DNA of 64,000 bases from Acorus gramineus. Taxonomy: Eukaryota; Streptophyta; Magnoliopsida; Acorales; Acoraceae. The position numbers were made by a program, and so were the translations under genes. Below, piece after piece: positions 1 to 10,203 of this stretch. Position 1 is the first letter of the stretch. Each line of letters opens with the position of its first letter. The notes below the pieces were generated by a model. The model saw nothing but the letters and a program-made list of their open reading frames with translations. It made no database searches and was not told the origin of the DNA. The stretch covers positions 1,376,395 through 1,440,394 of the forward strand of contig JAUJYN010000026.1 in assembly GCA_030737835.1 (NCBI GenBank). Reading direction: 5' to 3'.

Positions 1-746
1 AAAAATGGTTGGCATCGATCAGTGGCCCTAGAGATGAATCGATTGAGGGCGGCCAACCTCCTTGCTATCTTCTGCACCACCTTTTTGTTTCACGGAGGCT
101 CCATTGCCAATATTGCCTTGATTTGGTCAGGGTTGGCTTCGATTCCTTGTTGCGTCGTCAAGTACCCCAAAAACTTGCCTGAGGTGACTTCGAAGGAGCA
201 TTTCGTCGCGTATAGTTTGAGGCGGTACTTACGCAACACAGTGAAGGCTTCTTCCATGTGGGCCATGTGGTAAACTTAGCGCTTGCTTTTTACCATCATG
301 TCGTCGATGTAGACTTCAACAGTCTTACCGATCTGACGCTGGAAGATTTTAGTCACCAACCTCTGATAAGTGACCCCTGCGTTCTTTAATCCGAACGACA
401 TTACTTTATAGCAATAAATGCCCATAGGGGTTATGAATGTTGTCCTCTCTTGGTTGGGCTCGTACATTGGGATCTTGTGGTAGCCTGAATAAGCATCCAT
501 GAAACTCATTAGTTGATTACCCGATAAGGAGTTCACCAGCTGGTCGATCTTCGGAAGTGGAAAGCTATCCTTCGAACATGCGCTGTTCAGGTCGGTGAAG
601 TTCACGCAGACCTGCCACTTCTTATTCTTCTTGGGAACCACCACGGTGTTGGCCAGCCACTCGGGGTGTCGCACTTCACGGATGAATCCAGCGGCTAGGA
701 GTTTGTTCACCTCATCCCGTACCGCTTCAGCATGCACTGTGGCCAT
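1..746 (-). pseudogene. Tat-lineage reverse transcriptase domain, partial
   Basis: The minus-strand frame from 746 encodes an RT palm and fingers. It contains VVPKKNKKWQVCVNFTDLN near its start and the catalytic YIDDMMVKSK box near 300. After a stop around 273-275 the reading continues in the same sense with a connection region ending in a LNRFISRATDRCQPF-type motif at base 1. The product would copy element RNA into cDNA inside the virus-like particle. The stop and the absence of RNase H and integrase within the window mean no functional polyprotein is visible. Confidence 0.85.
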
Positions 747-1292
747 TCGTCTCTACTTCTGTCATACTGGACGGATGGTCGGTGAGATGGACAGCCGATG
801 GCTTGCCACCTCAGGGTCAATTCTCGGCATGTCTTGAGGCTTCTAGGTGAAGATGTCCCTGTTCTTGACGAGGAGGTCGAGTATTGCCTTTTTCTCTTCT
901 ACGGAGAGTAAACTCCCAACGAGAAAGTATTTCTCGGGGTTGAGGGGATCTATCAAGACCTTCTCGAGGTCTTCAAGAACTCTAACTTCAGGACTGGGGC
1001 GACGCTCATCGGCCTTGACTCGGTTCTGAAGTAATTGCTACCTTTTCAGATGAGTTTCTCCATCCTCAGGCTGCTCCTCGAATTCGGGTAGGGCCGACTT
1101 CCCTACCATCGCTGCCATGTAGCACCATTTCTCAATAACTTGGTCTCCTCGAATTTCCATTATCCCCTCAGCTGTTGGGAAACGGAGCTGTTGATGGTAC
1201 GTAGATGGAATCGCCTTCATCGCCGCAAGCCAGGTACGTCTGATGATTGCGTTGTACGAAGACGGGAGGTCCATGATAGTGAACTGCGTCAT
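747..1292 (-). pseudogene. Tat-lineage protease-RT linker region, broken
   Basis: An 84-codon stretch (1292-1038) starts MTQFTIMDLPSSYNAIIRRT and includes a FPTAEGIMEIRGDQ segment. This is the conserved linker between aspartic protease and RT in Tat-type polyproteins. Between 1037 and 747 the translation continues with ILDLLVKNRDIF-like RT N-terminal sequence, but frame changes and stops interrupt it. The same linker occurs at 59352-59600 in the plus-strand relative, which supports the assignment. It has no separate function of its own. Confidence 0.75.
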
Positions 1293-1402
1293 AACGGTCT
1301 GATTTTCAGCTCAAACCGGTAGCGTGATTCGTCCGGCGGGGATGACTCGTGCTCTGTTGAATGCGACCAGAGGATCCTTCATTGGAGTGAGATTGGCGGC
1401 TT

Positions 1403-2005
1403 TCAACCCATCCGAAGAAAGGGTTTCATGAAGAGGATGTCGGCTGAGCTTCCTGTATCAACGAGAATCCTCTTAATGTTGAAATTAGAGATGTGTAGGG
1501 TGATTACCAGAGCGTCGGAGTGTGGGGATTGGACTCCTTCCAGGTCAGCTTCAGAGAAAGTGATGGCTCCTTCGTCACCATTTCTTGGCCTTTTCATGAC
1601 CAGTTTTAGCTCCTGGTCAATCTGCATCATTTTGAAGGAGACCTGCATCTTTCTCGAATCTCGACGAGCACTTTTTGGCGTGATGAAATGCGGAACGCCT
1701 CCAAAAATGACGTCAATGAGAACCGCTGAAGTATTAGGGTCAATATTCGTCACATCCTGCTCACCGGAAGCTGGGGTCTTCTCGATAGGAACATATTCCT
1801 TCAAGCATCCTCTTTGGAATTGGGTCTCCAAGAACCCCCGAAGGATACGGCATTGGTAGGTAGTATGGCCCACACTCTTGTGGTAGTCACAGTGGAGAGT
1901 CTGCTCCAGCTTTGATTTGTTTCTCCTCATAGGTGCGGGCCATCGGAACCACGGCTCCCCTTGGATTTTAGATAGGATCTGTGACAGAGGGATCTTGAAG
2001 AACAT
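1403..2005 (-). pseudogene. Tat-lineage gag C-terminus (zinc-binding motif) and aspartic protease
   Basis: The 200-codon minus-strand frame begins in the gag C-terminus. It carries a zinc-binding motif CDYHKSVGHTTYQC (C-x2-H-x4-GH-x4-C type). It ends in the retroviral-type aspartic protease, whose active-site motif is VDTGSSADILFMKPFL. Protease normally cleaves the gag-pol precursor. The catalytic DTG is intact here, in contrast to the plus-strand relative where the same position reads DKG. A stop separates this frame from the downstream linker, so it belongs to a dead polyprotein. Confidence 0.8.
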
Positions 2006-3312
2006 CCCCCGTCCTTCTCGTACCTCGTTTGTTGAGGCACCAAGCTTCTTGCCCTTCTCGCCCCGCTGGTCCTTTTGACATGGCTCTGCGGGCGTTTTAC
2101 TGCTGGTGATGGGATGGCAGCCGTTGGTGAAGACTGGGATGCAGCCACCGCCTGCTTAAGGGTCCTTGATTCTTCTTCCACCTTGGCTTTTAGCACGCCC
2201 CATCAAATCACGCAAGTCGAAAGGGGTGCGCTTGATAAGCGACTCCTTGAGGCCATTTCTAGATGGCAGGCCATTCCGGAAAGCCATTATTGCAGCGTCC
2301 TCATTGCAGTCTTCTACTTCAAACTTAAGGATGCGGAACCGATCGACAAAGTGCCGAATTGTCTCTCCTAACAGCATTTGGATCTTCATGAGATCGCCGA
2401 GGTCCTTCTTCCTCCGCCGACTACAGATGAAGTGCTCGGTAAAATAGTGCTGAGCTCCTCAAAATTTCTGATTGTCGTAGGGGGAAGGAGATGGAACCAA
2501 GTCAAAGCGGCCCCTTCCAGGCTGAAGGGGAAGAGGCGGCACATACGCCCATCATAGAGCTCATACAATGCCATCGAATGTCGGAACGCCAAGATATGAT
2601 CATAGGGATCCGTTGTGCCATTGTATAGCTTGAATTTGGGCTGAATGAACTTCTGGGGAAGTCGCTCTCTGAGAATCTCTGCGCAAAACGGAGAGGCGAA
2701 TCCCCGTATTGCATGCTCCACCATCTCGTGATTCGGAACACGCCGTATCTCAGAATGCAAGGCATAACGAGGCTGTGCGACCTCTCCCCCGGCTCGATGG
2801 CAAGGTGTAGAATTATACTGACGTCCTTCCGATACTTCACATAAGGCCGATCGCCCTTGGTGTGTTTGCCTCCGAGAGGCCTCCCGCCCTGCGGAGCGTT
2901 CTCCATGAGGTGAGCATCCGCGCCTCTGTTCTTCTTGAAGCCGTCGACCCGCTCGAGGGGTGCGTGAACGCCGCCGAGACCTTTGCCTCTGATTGGAGGA
3001 AGAGGTACTTCCCTCCGACCCTTCAGCATTGACAGTCAGGGGGTTGGGCCGTAAAGAAGGTGGTGGCCGGATTTCTTCCTGGACTGGCTGTTGTCGATCC
3101 ATGTTCTTATAGAACTGTTGCATCGAGGCTTCGATCATCTGCTGCATCGACTCTTGCAGATGGGTAAATAGAGTTTCTTGCGTTGACTCCATTACCCGCC
3201 TGAGGCCCTAGACCTGACTAGCCAAGGTTTTCGGTGAGCCATCGGCAGCCCTGGATGGGAGAACGTTTTGTTCTTGTCGTCCTTCTACATTGGTGTCACT
3301 CGGACCTGACAT
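2006..3312 (-). pseudogene. Tat-lineage gag, broken
   Basis: By comparison with the plus-strand relative the start is the ATG at 3312, just downstream of the primer-binding site. A TAG near 3208 stops that frame, and a long frame resumes at 3192. The capsid core is recognisable from PKFKLYNGTTDPYDHILAF and the following LYELYDGRMCRLFPFSLEGAALTWF region around 2650-2500. A frameshift then moves the reading to the 2389-2156 frame (FRNGLPSRNGLKESLIKRT). The intact protein would form the particle shell. Confidence 0.8.
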
Positions 3313-3339
3313 TACGGACACTGGCCTTTTGTTTCAGTA

Positions 3340-3358
3340 TCCCACAGACAGTGCCAAA
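3340..3358 (-). other. Primer-binding site of the minus-strand Tat element
   Basis: Read on the minus strand, TTTGGCACTGTCTGTGGGA follows one base after the LTR end (CTCA). Tat-lineage elements typically have a tRNA primer site of this form directly behind the 5' LTR. The plus-strand relative has TTTGACGCCGTCTGTGGGA at the equivalent place. Confidence 0.75.
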
Positions 3359-3565
3359 CTGAGGTGGATATTTCCCCCCTTCACTTAAATTTGTAAATTT
3401 CTTAGGAAAAAGAACTCAAGCAATATGAATTCTTGTAGCTATGCTTCAATTCTCTCAATGACTGTATAGGAAATAACACAAATGACGCACAATGATTGTG
3501 TTTGACCCAATGGATAACTTTTTTGACCTTGCTTGACTGTGCCTCTAGAGTGTTGAGCTCGCGAC

Positions 3566-3577
3566 CTCTTTATAGGC
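3566..3577 (-). promoter_or_regulatory. TATA box of the Tat LTR
   Basis: The minus strand reads CCTATAAAGAGGTCGC. The same sequence recurs at 57109-57120 in the second Tat LTR, about 200 bp before its LTR end. Shared position and sequence mark it as the LTR promoter core. Confidence 0.6.
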
Positions 3578-3872
3578 TGCCTACGTACCTCTTGGGGATG
3601 AAGTCACGCGTAATTCCTTTATTACCCTTGTAACCGCCTTGCCACTAAAGTGTTTAGTGGGTTTTTTTCCATGGAAACTCCCCCAGCATTTACGCTCCAC
3701 GTCAGTCCTTCATTACCCACGTTCTGCTGGTAATGGGCCTTAAATGCCACCTTGGCAATTACAGGCATTAGTAGTCTTCTGACCGTTTCTTCATCTTGCT
3801 CAGGGTCTCTAGATGTGCTCGCCCGTACGTTTCACATCATGCCTTCGAGGAGTAAGGTCGACCGACCAGACC

Positions 3873-6800
3873 TGTTATGCCTGTGTCATTTGGAGCCATT
3901 TCGGTTAAGCCTTGGTCACATCTGGGTCATTCAGGGCCTTTTTTTTTTCGATAGGAGTAGCTAAAATTTTGGCTTTTAGCTACCTGCGGGAGTTGGAGTA
4001 CTCTGATTACAAATCTAACTGCATATTATGGGTCCTGGTGCTGTTTAGTACTGCCCATAACAATTTCATCGAATTCCGGTAACATTTTGAAAAATATGCA
4101 GTTCCGAATAGCATCCGGGTTTGGCCGTTACTGGGTTTCGGTGGGTGAGATATTTTTGAGTGTGTGGTGCTTCTCCGCACGCTTCCCCTCTCTGTGTGAG
4201 TGTGAACCTAACCCTAACCTCACCACCCCCTTATGGTCACCCCTAGACACTATTTGGGCATGGAAATGACCTTTTTCCCTCTCTCTCTCCCCCTCTCTCC
4301 CAATTCGTGGATCTCTCTTTTCTCTCCCTCTCTTTGTTTCTTTTTCCCCTCTTTGTGTGTGTGGAGAAGGAGGAGGAAGAAGCAAAAGAAGGAGAAGGTG
4401 AAGGAGGAAGAGCAAGGCGTGTGTGTGTGGGTGCCTTTGTTGTTGTTGTTGATTCTCCTCTCTCAAGCTCCCTCTCATGTCTTCCCCCCCCTGTTTTGCA
4501 GCCAAAGAAGGCTGAGGAGGGCTGTGGAGGTGGTGGTAGTGGTGGTGGTGGTTGAGGTGGTCGCGGGTGCATCGAGGGCCCCCGAATCTCCCCCTTTCAT
4601 TCCCCCTCCCTAGGTGAGCTCTTCCCTTCTTTTCTTTGGTTTTTCATGGCTTAGGGGTTGTTGGGAAGTCATGCATGCTAGGTAGTTGGTTTAGGGTGAG
4701 TGAGAAGTGTGGGGGAGGGGTTAAAAGGGGTTAAAAGAGTGCTGGGCGCGCGCGCGGGTCTGTCCGCGCGCGTGCGCGAGCAGACCCGCGCGCAGAGAGG
4801 CGCTGGCAGGCGCAGGCAGGCGCGCGGGTGCGCGCAGAGTGAGGGCGCAGGTTCGTGCAGACGCAGGCAGCCGTGCGCGGGTCGTGCGCGCGAGTGCGCG
4901 AGGGCGGCGGGGCAGGTTGTCTGGGCGTGCATGGGCATGCGGCAGGGTGGCAGTGCACGGGGCTGCCCAGGGGCTCGGGTAGGTGCTGGGGCACTCGGGC
5001 ATGCGTGTGTACGCGCGTGCTCCCATGCGTGCATGTCTAAGTCTTTGGCATTTCTAGTAATTTTTAAGTGTTATAATGTGATGTTACTCACCAAATTTGA
5101 TGCCTTTACCTTGCAGATCTCGTCGGATGGGATGCGCGAGGTCCCGGGTTGCGGTGAGTGGTTTGATCCAATCCCCCCCCCCCCTCGAGATGCGCTCGAC
5201 GCGCGTAGTCGTGTGTCGCGCATCGATGGGGCATCCTAGCTATACTACTTGTGTAGATAAGTAGTATGGCCATGCTTAAACTATAATATGTTAGATATCT
5301 TGCATGCTAGGCTTATATTGCATGTATTGTATCCATGTATGAATGATTGTGTTGCATGCGCCCCTCTAGTATGGGCATGTATTTCTGTAATGTGTATGGA
5401 TGTATAGAATATGGCATGCCTTAGGTAGTATTGTAATACTACTCCCACCATATTAATTGGAATATCCAGCATGATTAAGTCTGGGTTAATAAGGGCACCT
5501 GCCTAATTTTCCCTTGCGATAAGACCCGAGGGCGTGGTGTAGTTGTTACACCCATGCAAATGGGGCAAAGCTATGACCAACTTCAAGAGATGATGATCTC
5601 TCTCTCGCCCTCTCCCTCTGCACGAACTGAGTAAGTAGAGGCGATTTCCTACTCGACTCGGGTTCGTTTGGAATATTGGCATGCACCTATTAGTGCGCGA
5701 GATTTGCGCTTGACCCTTACCTTTTAAGTTGGTGATATCCAACGCATGCTTAAGTTAGGCCTTGTGTGCTTATGTGATTAATGGCCATGTATGCATGTTG
5801 TATGATTTATTATGATGTAAATCCATGTTAGGGAGTATCCCTATAATTATTTGATAGGTTATCGTGCATGTAGTTCATGTACATAACTAGATATAATTCT
5901 CCTGGACGTATATATGCGCATGTTAAAACTGATTAGGCCTATCTGAAATAGGCGTGGGTAAGACCCGTTGTCGGGTTGTACCTTATTAGTTAGAGCGCTA
6001 GTGATGTAATCGCCCCCGTGCATCCGAACGATGCACTCGTTTGGAATTCAGGAGAATTCATTATCTTATCGGTTTTGTTAAGCCGGTAGTTGTGGCATTA
6101 AGCTAGGCCTACCCGTGCTAGGTGTGTATATGAACCGCCTATTGGGTTATGTGCCTTGGGATTATTTCTGCGTGAGAGCAAAGGCAACCCCCTTGTGACT
6201 GAGCGACACAACCGTGTGGGAGTACAATAGTGTTCGATATCACCGATATATGATTATCGAGAGTAGTTGTTTCTCCTTTGGGTTCACCTTGCGAACATGG
6301 TGTTTCCTCCCAATGTCGTCCGTGTTGAAGCGGCCCGGGTTGTAGCTGTCCTAACAGAGGGCTCCCATCCGTAGGTACCACCGATGTGTTCGGAAACGTA
6401 CTGATCGTGGGAGTATACCAGGTAGAGGCTACCCGGGAGAGGGCTAACGAATGAAATTGTGAGCGTGAAATCATTCTCTCCTTCGTTGGATCCGATGTAG
6501 GAACTTCCCGGTATTGGAAAAGCTGTCCTGACAGAGGTCTCCCATCCGTAGGTACCACCGATGCGTTCGAGAGCGTACTGATCGTGGGAGTATACCAGGT
6601 AGAGACTACCCGGGGAAAGGGCTATCGGTGGACCAAGGGTGTAGAGGAGTCTAATCTCTCCAAAACTCCTATGTCACCTCTAAAGGGTGAGGGTGAGGAT
6701 GAGGTGAAGACACGTCGCCGCGTGACCCATTCGTTGTTCGTCCGTTCCCATAGTTGTTGGGTCCGGTTGCATATCGATGTTCAAAGACATCGTTGGGCAG

Positions 6801-8213
6801 TTATCTCGATGTAGATGATCCAGTAGTGTTGTGTAGCCAGTAATTCCAGGTCCCTTTGACCAACAGTATGGTCTCTCCCCAAGAGTCCCAAGAGTCTTCC
6901 TCCGGGAGTGAGGGTGAGGGTGAGGTTGGTGATCCAGTAGTTTGAGTGGACCAGTAATTCTGCGTCTCTTCGACCAACGGTATGGTCTCTCCCAAATGTC
7001 CCAAGAGTCTTCTCCGAGAGTGAGGGTGAGGGTGAGGTTGGTCGCGCCGCCGCATGACCTTGTTATTCATTGGGTTTCTACCCATGTTTTTCTTTAAAGG
7101 AAATTGCCTTAACATTGAACTGTTGTAATGGTGATTGGTTTTCAACCACTCACTGAGCTTGTAGCTCACCCCTCGCATACTGTTTCTTTTGAGGGGCATG
7201 TTGGGCGTGGAGCTGGAGCTTCTCTGTGGCGTGGTATTATGTGCATGGAGCGTTCTATCCGACGGGTGGCGAGTGCGAGGATGTCAGCAGTCCTAGAGTC
7301 ATTTTATGTATTGTAAATCGTGCATGTGGCACATGTTGTATTTTATTTGGACTAGACTTGGCTCTCACAGGACAGTGATTGTGTATTCAAGTCTGTAATA
7401 ATGTTTTTTGTTTACAGACATTGTTGATATCTTATGCTTCCGCTTTTCAGTTGAGTTATCAATTATCATTGGTTTGCCAGCTTGTGTATTGTTTATTGGA
7501 GTCATTATTGATCTCTTGTACTTGATAGCTGATACTTTATATATTGCCACGTCTCTGGGACGGCCGCCCTGGGGCGTGACAGTGTGGACCAGTAATTCCC
7601 CGTCTCTTCGAGCAACGGTATGGTCTCTCCCCAAAAGTCCCAAGAGTCTTCCTGTAGGAGTGAGGGTGAGGGTGAGGTTGGTCGCGCCGCCGCGTGACCT
7701 TGTTGTCCATTGGGTTTCTACCCATGTTTTCCTTGAAAGGAAATTGCTTTAGTATTGAACTGTTGTAATGGTGATTGGTTTCCAGCCACTCACTGAGCTT
7801 GTAGCTCACCCCTCGCATACTGTTTCTTTTCAAGGGCAGTGTTGGGCGTGGTGCTAGAGCTTCCTTGTGGCGTGGTCTTATGGGCGTGGGGCGTTCTATT
7901 GACGGGTGGCGAGTGCGAGGCTATCAGCAGTCCTAGAGTCATTTTATGTATTGTAAATCGTGCATGTGACACAGGTTGTATTTTATTTGGACTAGACTTG
8001 GCTCTCACAGGACAGTGATTGTGTATTCGAGTCTATAATATTGTTTTTGGTTTACAGACATTGTTGATATCTTATGCTTCCGCTTTTCAGTCAGTTATCA
8101 TTATCTTTGCTTTGCCAGCTTGTGTGTTGTTGGAGTCTTTGTTGACCTCAGGTATTGATAGCTGATACTTCATTATTGCCACGTCTCGGGGACGGCCGCC
8201 TTGGGGCGTGACA
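3873..8213 (+). repeat. 5' LTR of family B element with a duplicated terminal segment
   Basis: A complete LTR reads 3873-7581 and ends GGGGCGTGACA. It is followed by a second copy of its last roughly 630 bp (7582-8213) ending in the same GGGGCGTGACA, directly before the primer-binding site. The LTR contains a CT-rich leader, a very GC-rich core (about 4740-5030), repeated CGTTGGATCC-containing units and GGGTGA repeats near 6905-7040. The size, about 3.7 kb without the duplication, matches the solo LTRs at 16135 and 48110. Confidence 0.8.
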
Positions 8214-8218
8214 AAAGT

Positions 8219-8231
8219 TGGTATCAAAGCC
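8219..8231 (+). other. Primer-binding site of family B element
   Basis: TGGTATCAAAGCC lies six bases after the LTR end. Family A copies have TGGTATCAGAGCC, complementary to the 3' end of plant initiator tRNA-Met. One base is changed here. Confidence 0.7.
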
Positions 8232-10203
8232 TGGTCTTGTCAGAGCCTAAGTCTAGTCGTATAGATGATGAGTCGTAGGATTGTTATCCGAGTACTCTTA
8301 TTTTAGAAGTTATCTTAAGTTGCTGACATGCCTCCTCGCATCCGTTGATGTGGACGTGACCCCCTGGACCCACCCTTAAGTTGTCGACTAGGTCAACTAA
8401 ACAGGGTCAATTGTTGGATCCCTTGTTGCGGGATTGAGGCTTGGGTAGGAGATTCATGCCCAGTAGTATGATAGTGATGAATTGGTCACAATTTCTATGG
8501 TATGGATTGCGTCTCGATAATGGAGCTTCTTTCCCGTGCATCGGTATTGCTGGTAACCATGGAGTTCGCGTGCGGCGCCAGTTTCAAGTTTTGAGGATGT
8601 GGCATATTGCTCATTAAGGGGTGATGTCTTCTTCCAGTCTTCCTACTCAGGATTAAGGGGCCTTGCGGGGGGTCATCGTTGAGACCCGGGCTAGGGTACT
8701 CCGTGTTCCTTGTTTGGTTGTCGGGATATCCTATATCGGGACCTCATGGTGCCCTCCCAAGGTTCTTTTCCCAGTCAAGGAATACCTTTGAAGCATCTAT
8801 TAGATGATTGATTTTTCCTCTCACTTGGAAGGTGCTGTAGCGAGTGGTGATGCGTACGATCGGGATTGGGTACATCCTATTGCAGCTTGGTGGGCGATTG
8901 CTTGTGGACTGGGTTCCATAGTGGCATCTGGAGTCGCTTCGATATATCATTGTGCATTGTAGCTGCCCGGTTGAGGCTAGAGCCCTATGAGGTGCTCCCA
9001 GATACTATGCTTGTTGGTGCGCCCATATGGCAGAGATAGTGGGCTTGGGAGGCTACCAGGTAGAGGCCACACCGGGAGAGTGCTACTGGATGATGTCGAG
9101 AGCGTGGACTCCCTGTGATGAATCTGCCCATGGAGTGCAGGATGCTGGAGTTCCAATGGTTATAGTTGAGCGACCTATCTCTGGCGGCATGTGAAACACA
9201 GTTGTGGATTTTGTCTTGTTTTGCCCCACATTGGTCGCAAATGAGGAGGCGCGATGCTAGCGTTCGTGATGGGACTCAACCGCCTTATCAGATAGATGAC
9301 GTCGCATAGGCATTGTCGAGGTTCGACGACCCCCCTTATTGCGTGTCTTGTGGATTAAGTGCGGTTGAGCGGCTTACCAAGCGTGTAAGTGTCATCATGA
9401 GCGCCAGCCATGCTTGAGGAGTAGAATCTGGACTTAATTGTTCGAGGGGGTTGTTTTGATCTCCCTGTGGTGGTTGAAGATCAATTACCCTTGCCGCGAA
9501 TCGATGATTTGTTTGACCAGCTCTGAAAGCAGGTGTCTGCTGTTAGATCGATCTTCGCACAAGGGTATCACAAGTTGGAGATCGGGAGTTGGACATCCTG
9601 TAGATGGCCTTTCATGACCGTTTCGGGCACTACGAGTTTTAAGTACTGCTGTCGGGGTTGACGAATGCGCCGGATGCCTTCGTGGATCTCAAAAGTTTTA
9701 TTGGGCTTCCGTGGACTACTTTGGGGTAGTCTTCATTGAGATTGCTAGTGGTGCGATGAAAAGGCGATATGGGTGACCTTGTTTCCCAGGTTGGCATGCC
9801 CCCATGCAAAGTTCGAGAATCATCATCGCGTTGGGAAGCATCAGTCCATGGAGATTCCTCAGTGGACATGGGAGTGGGTTATCAGGGATTGTTGCGGACT
9901 CGCTAATGTCACATTCGGGTCACGACGCCGTCTAGGTGATCATTGACCGACTGACTAAGTCCGCGCTTCCCTCCCTAATCCGACTGATTGAGTCTCTGGA
10001 CGCCTTGACGTGGGTTTTCACCTTCGCGATTATTCATCTTCATGGCACTCCAGTCGGCGCTATTTTCGGTTGAGACGCGAGGATTACTTTGAGGTTGTGG
10101 TGCAACCTTGGCAGGCTTTGGCGCGAGCCTCCATTTAAGTATAGCGTTTCACTGCCGATGGACAGCCAGGCAAAGAGGATGATTTAGACCTTGGAGGACA
10201 TGC
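8232..10203 (+). pseudogene. Decayed gag-pol remnant of the family B chromovirus
   Basis: A gag start relic, ATGCCTCCTCGCATCC, sits at 8328, as in the family A copies. Most of gag is missing or unrecognisable. Around 8660-8765 there is LTR-like sequence rather than gag. RT relics appear at about 9480-9740, including DNA equivalent to the TNAPxAF region. Integrase relics appear at about 9900-10203, including the region equivalent to FHPQTDGQ and the NLEDM tail. Stops and indels occur throughout and no ORF exceeds about 80 codons. Confidence 0.7.

Noticed and set aside
4128-4613. Frames rich in Ser/Pro/Thr/His in the CT-rich leader (also 10308-10934, 11568-11964, 48374-48698).
   Set aside because: They come from TCTCTC, GTTGTT and GGTGGT low-complexity runs repeated in every family B LTR.
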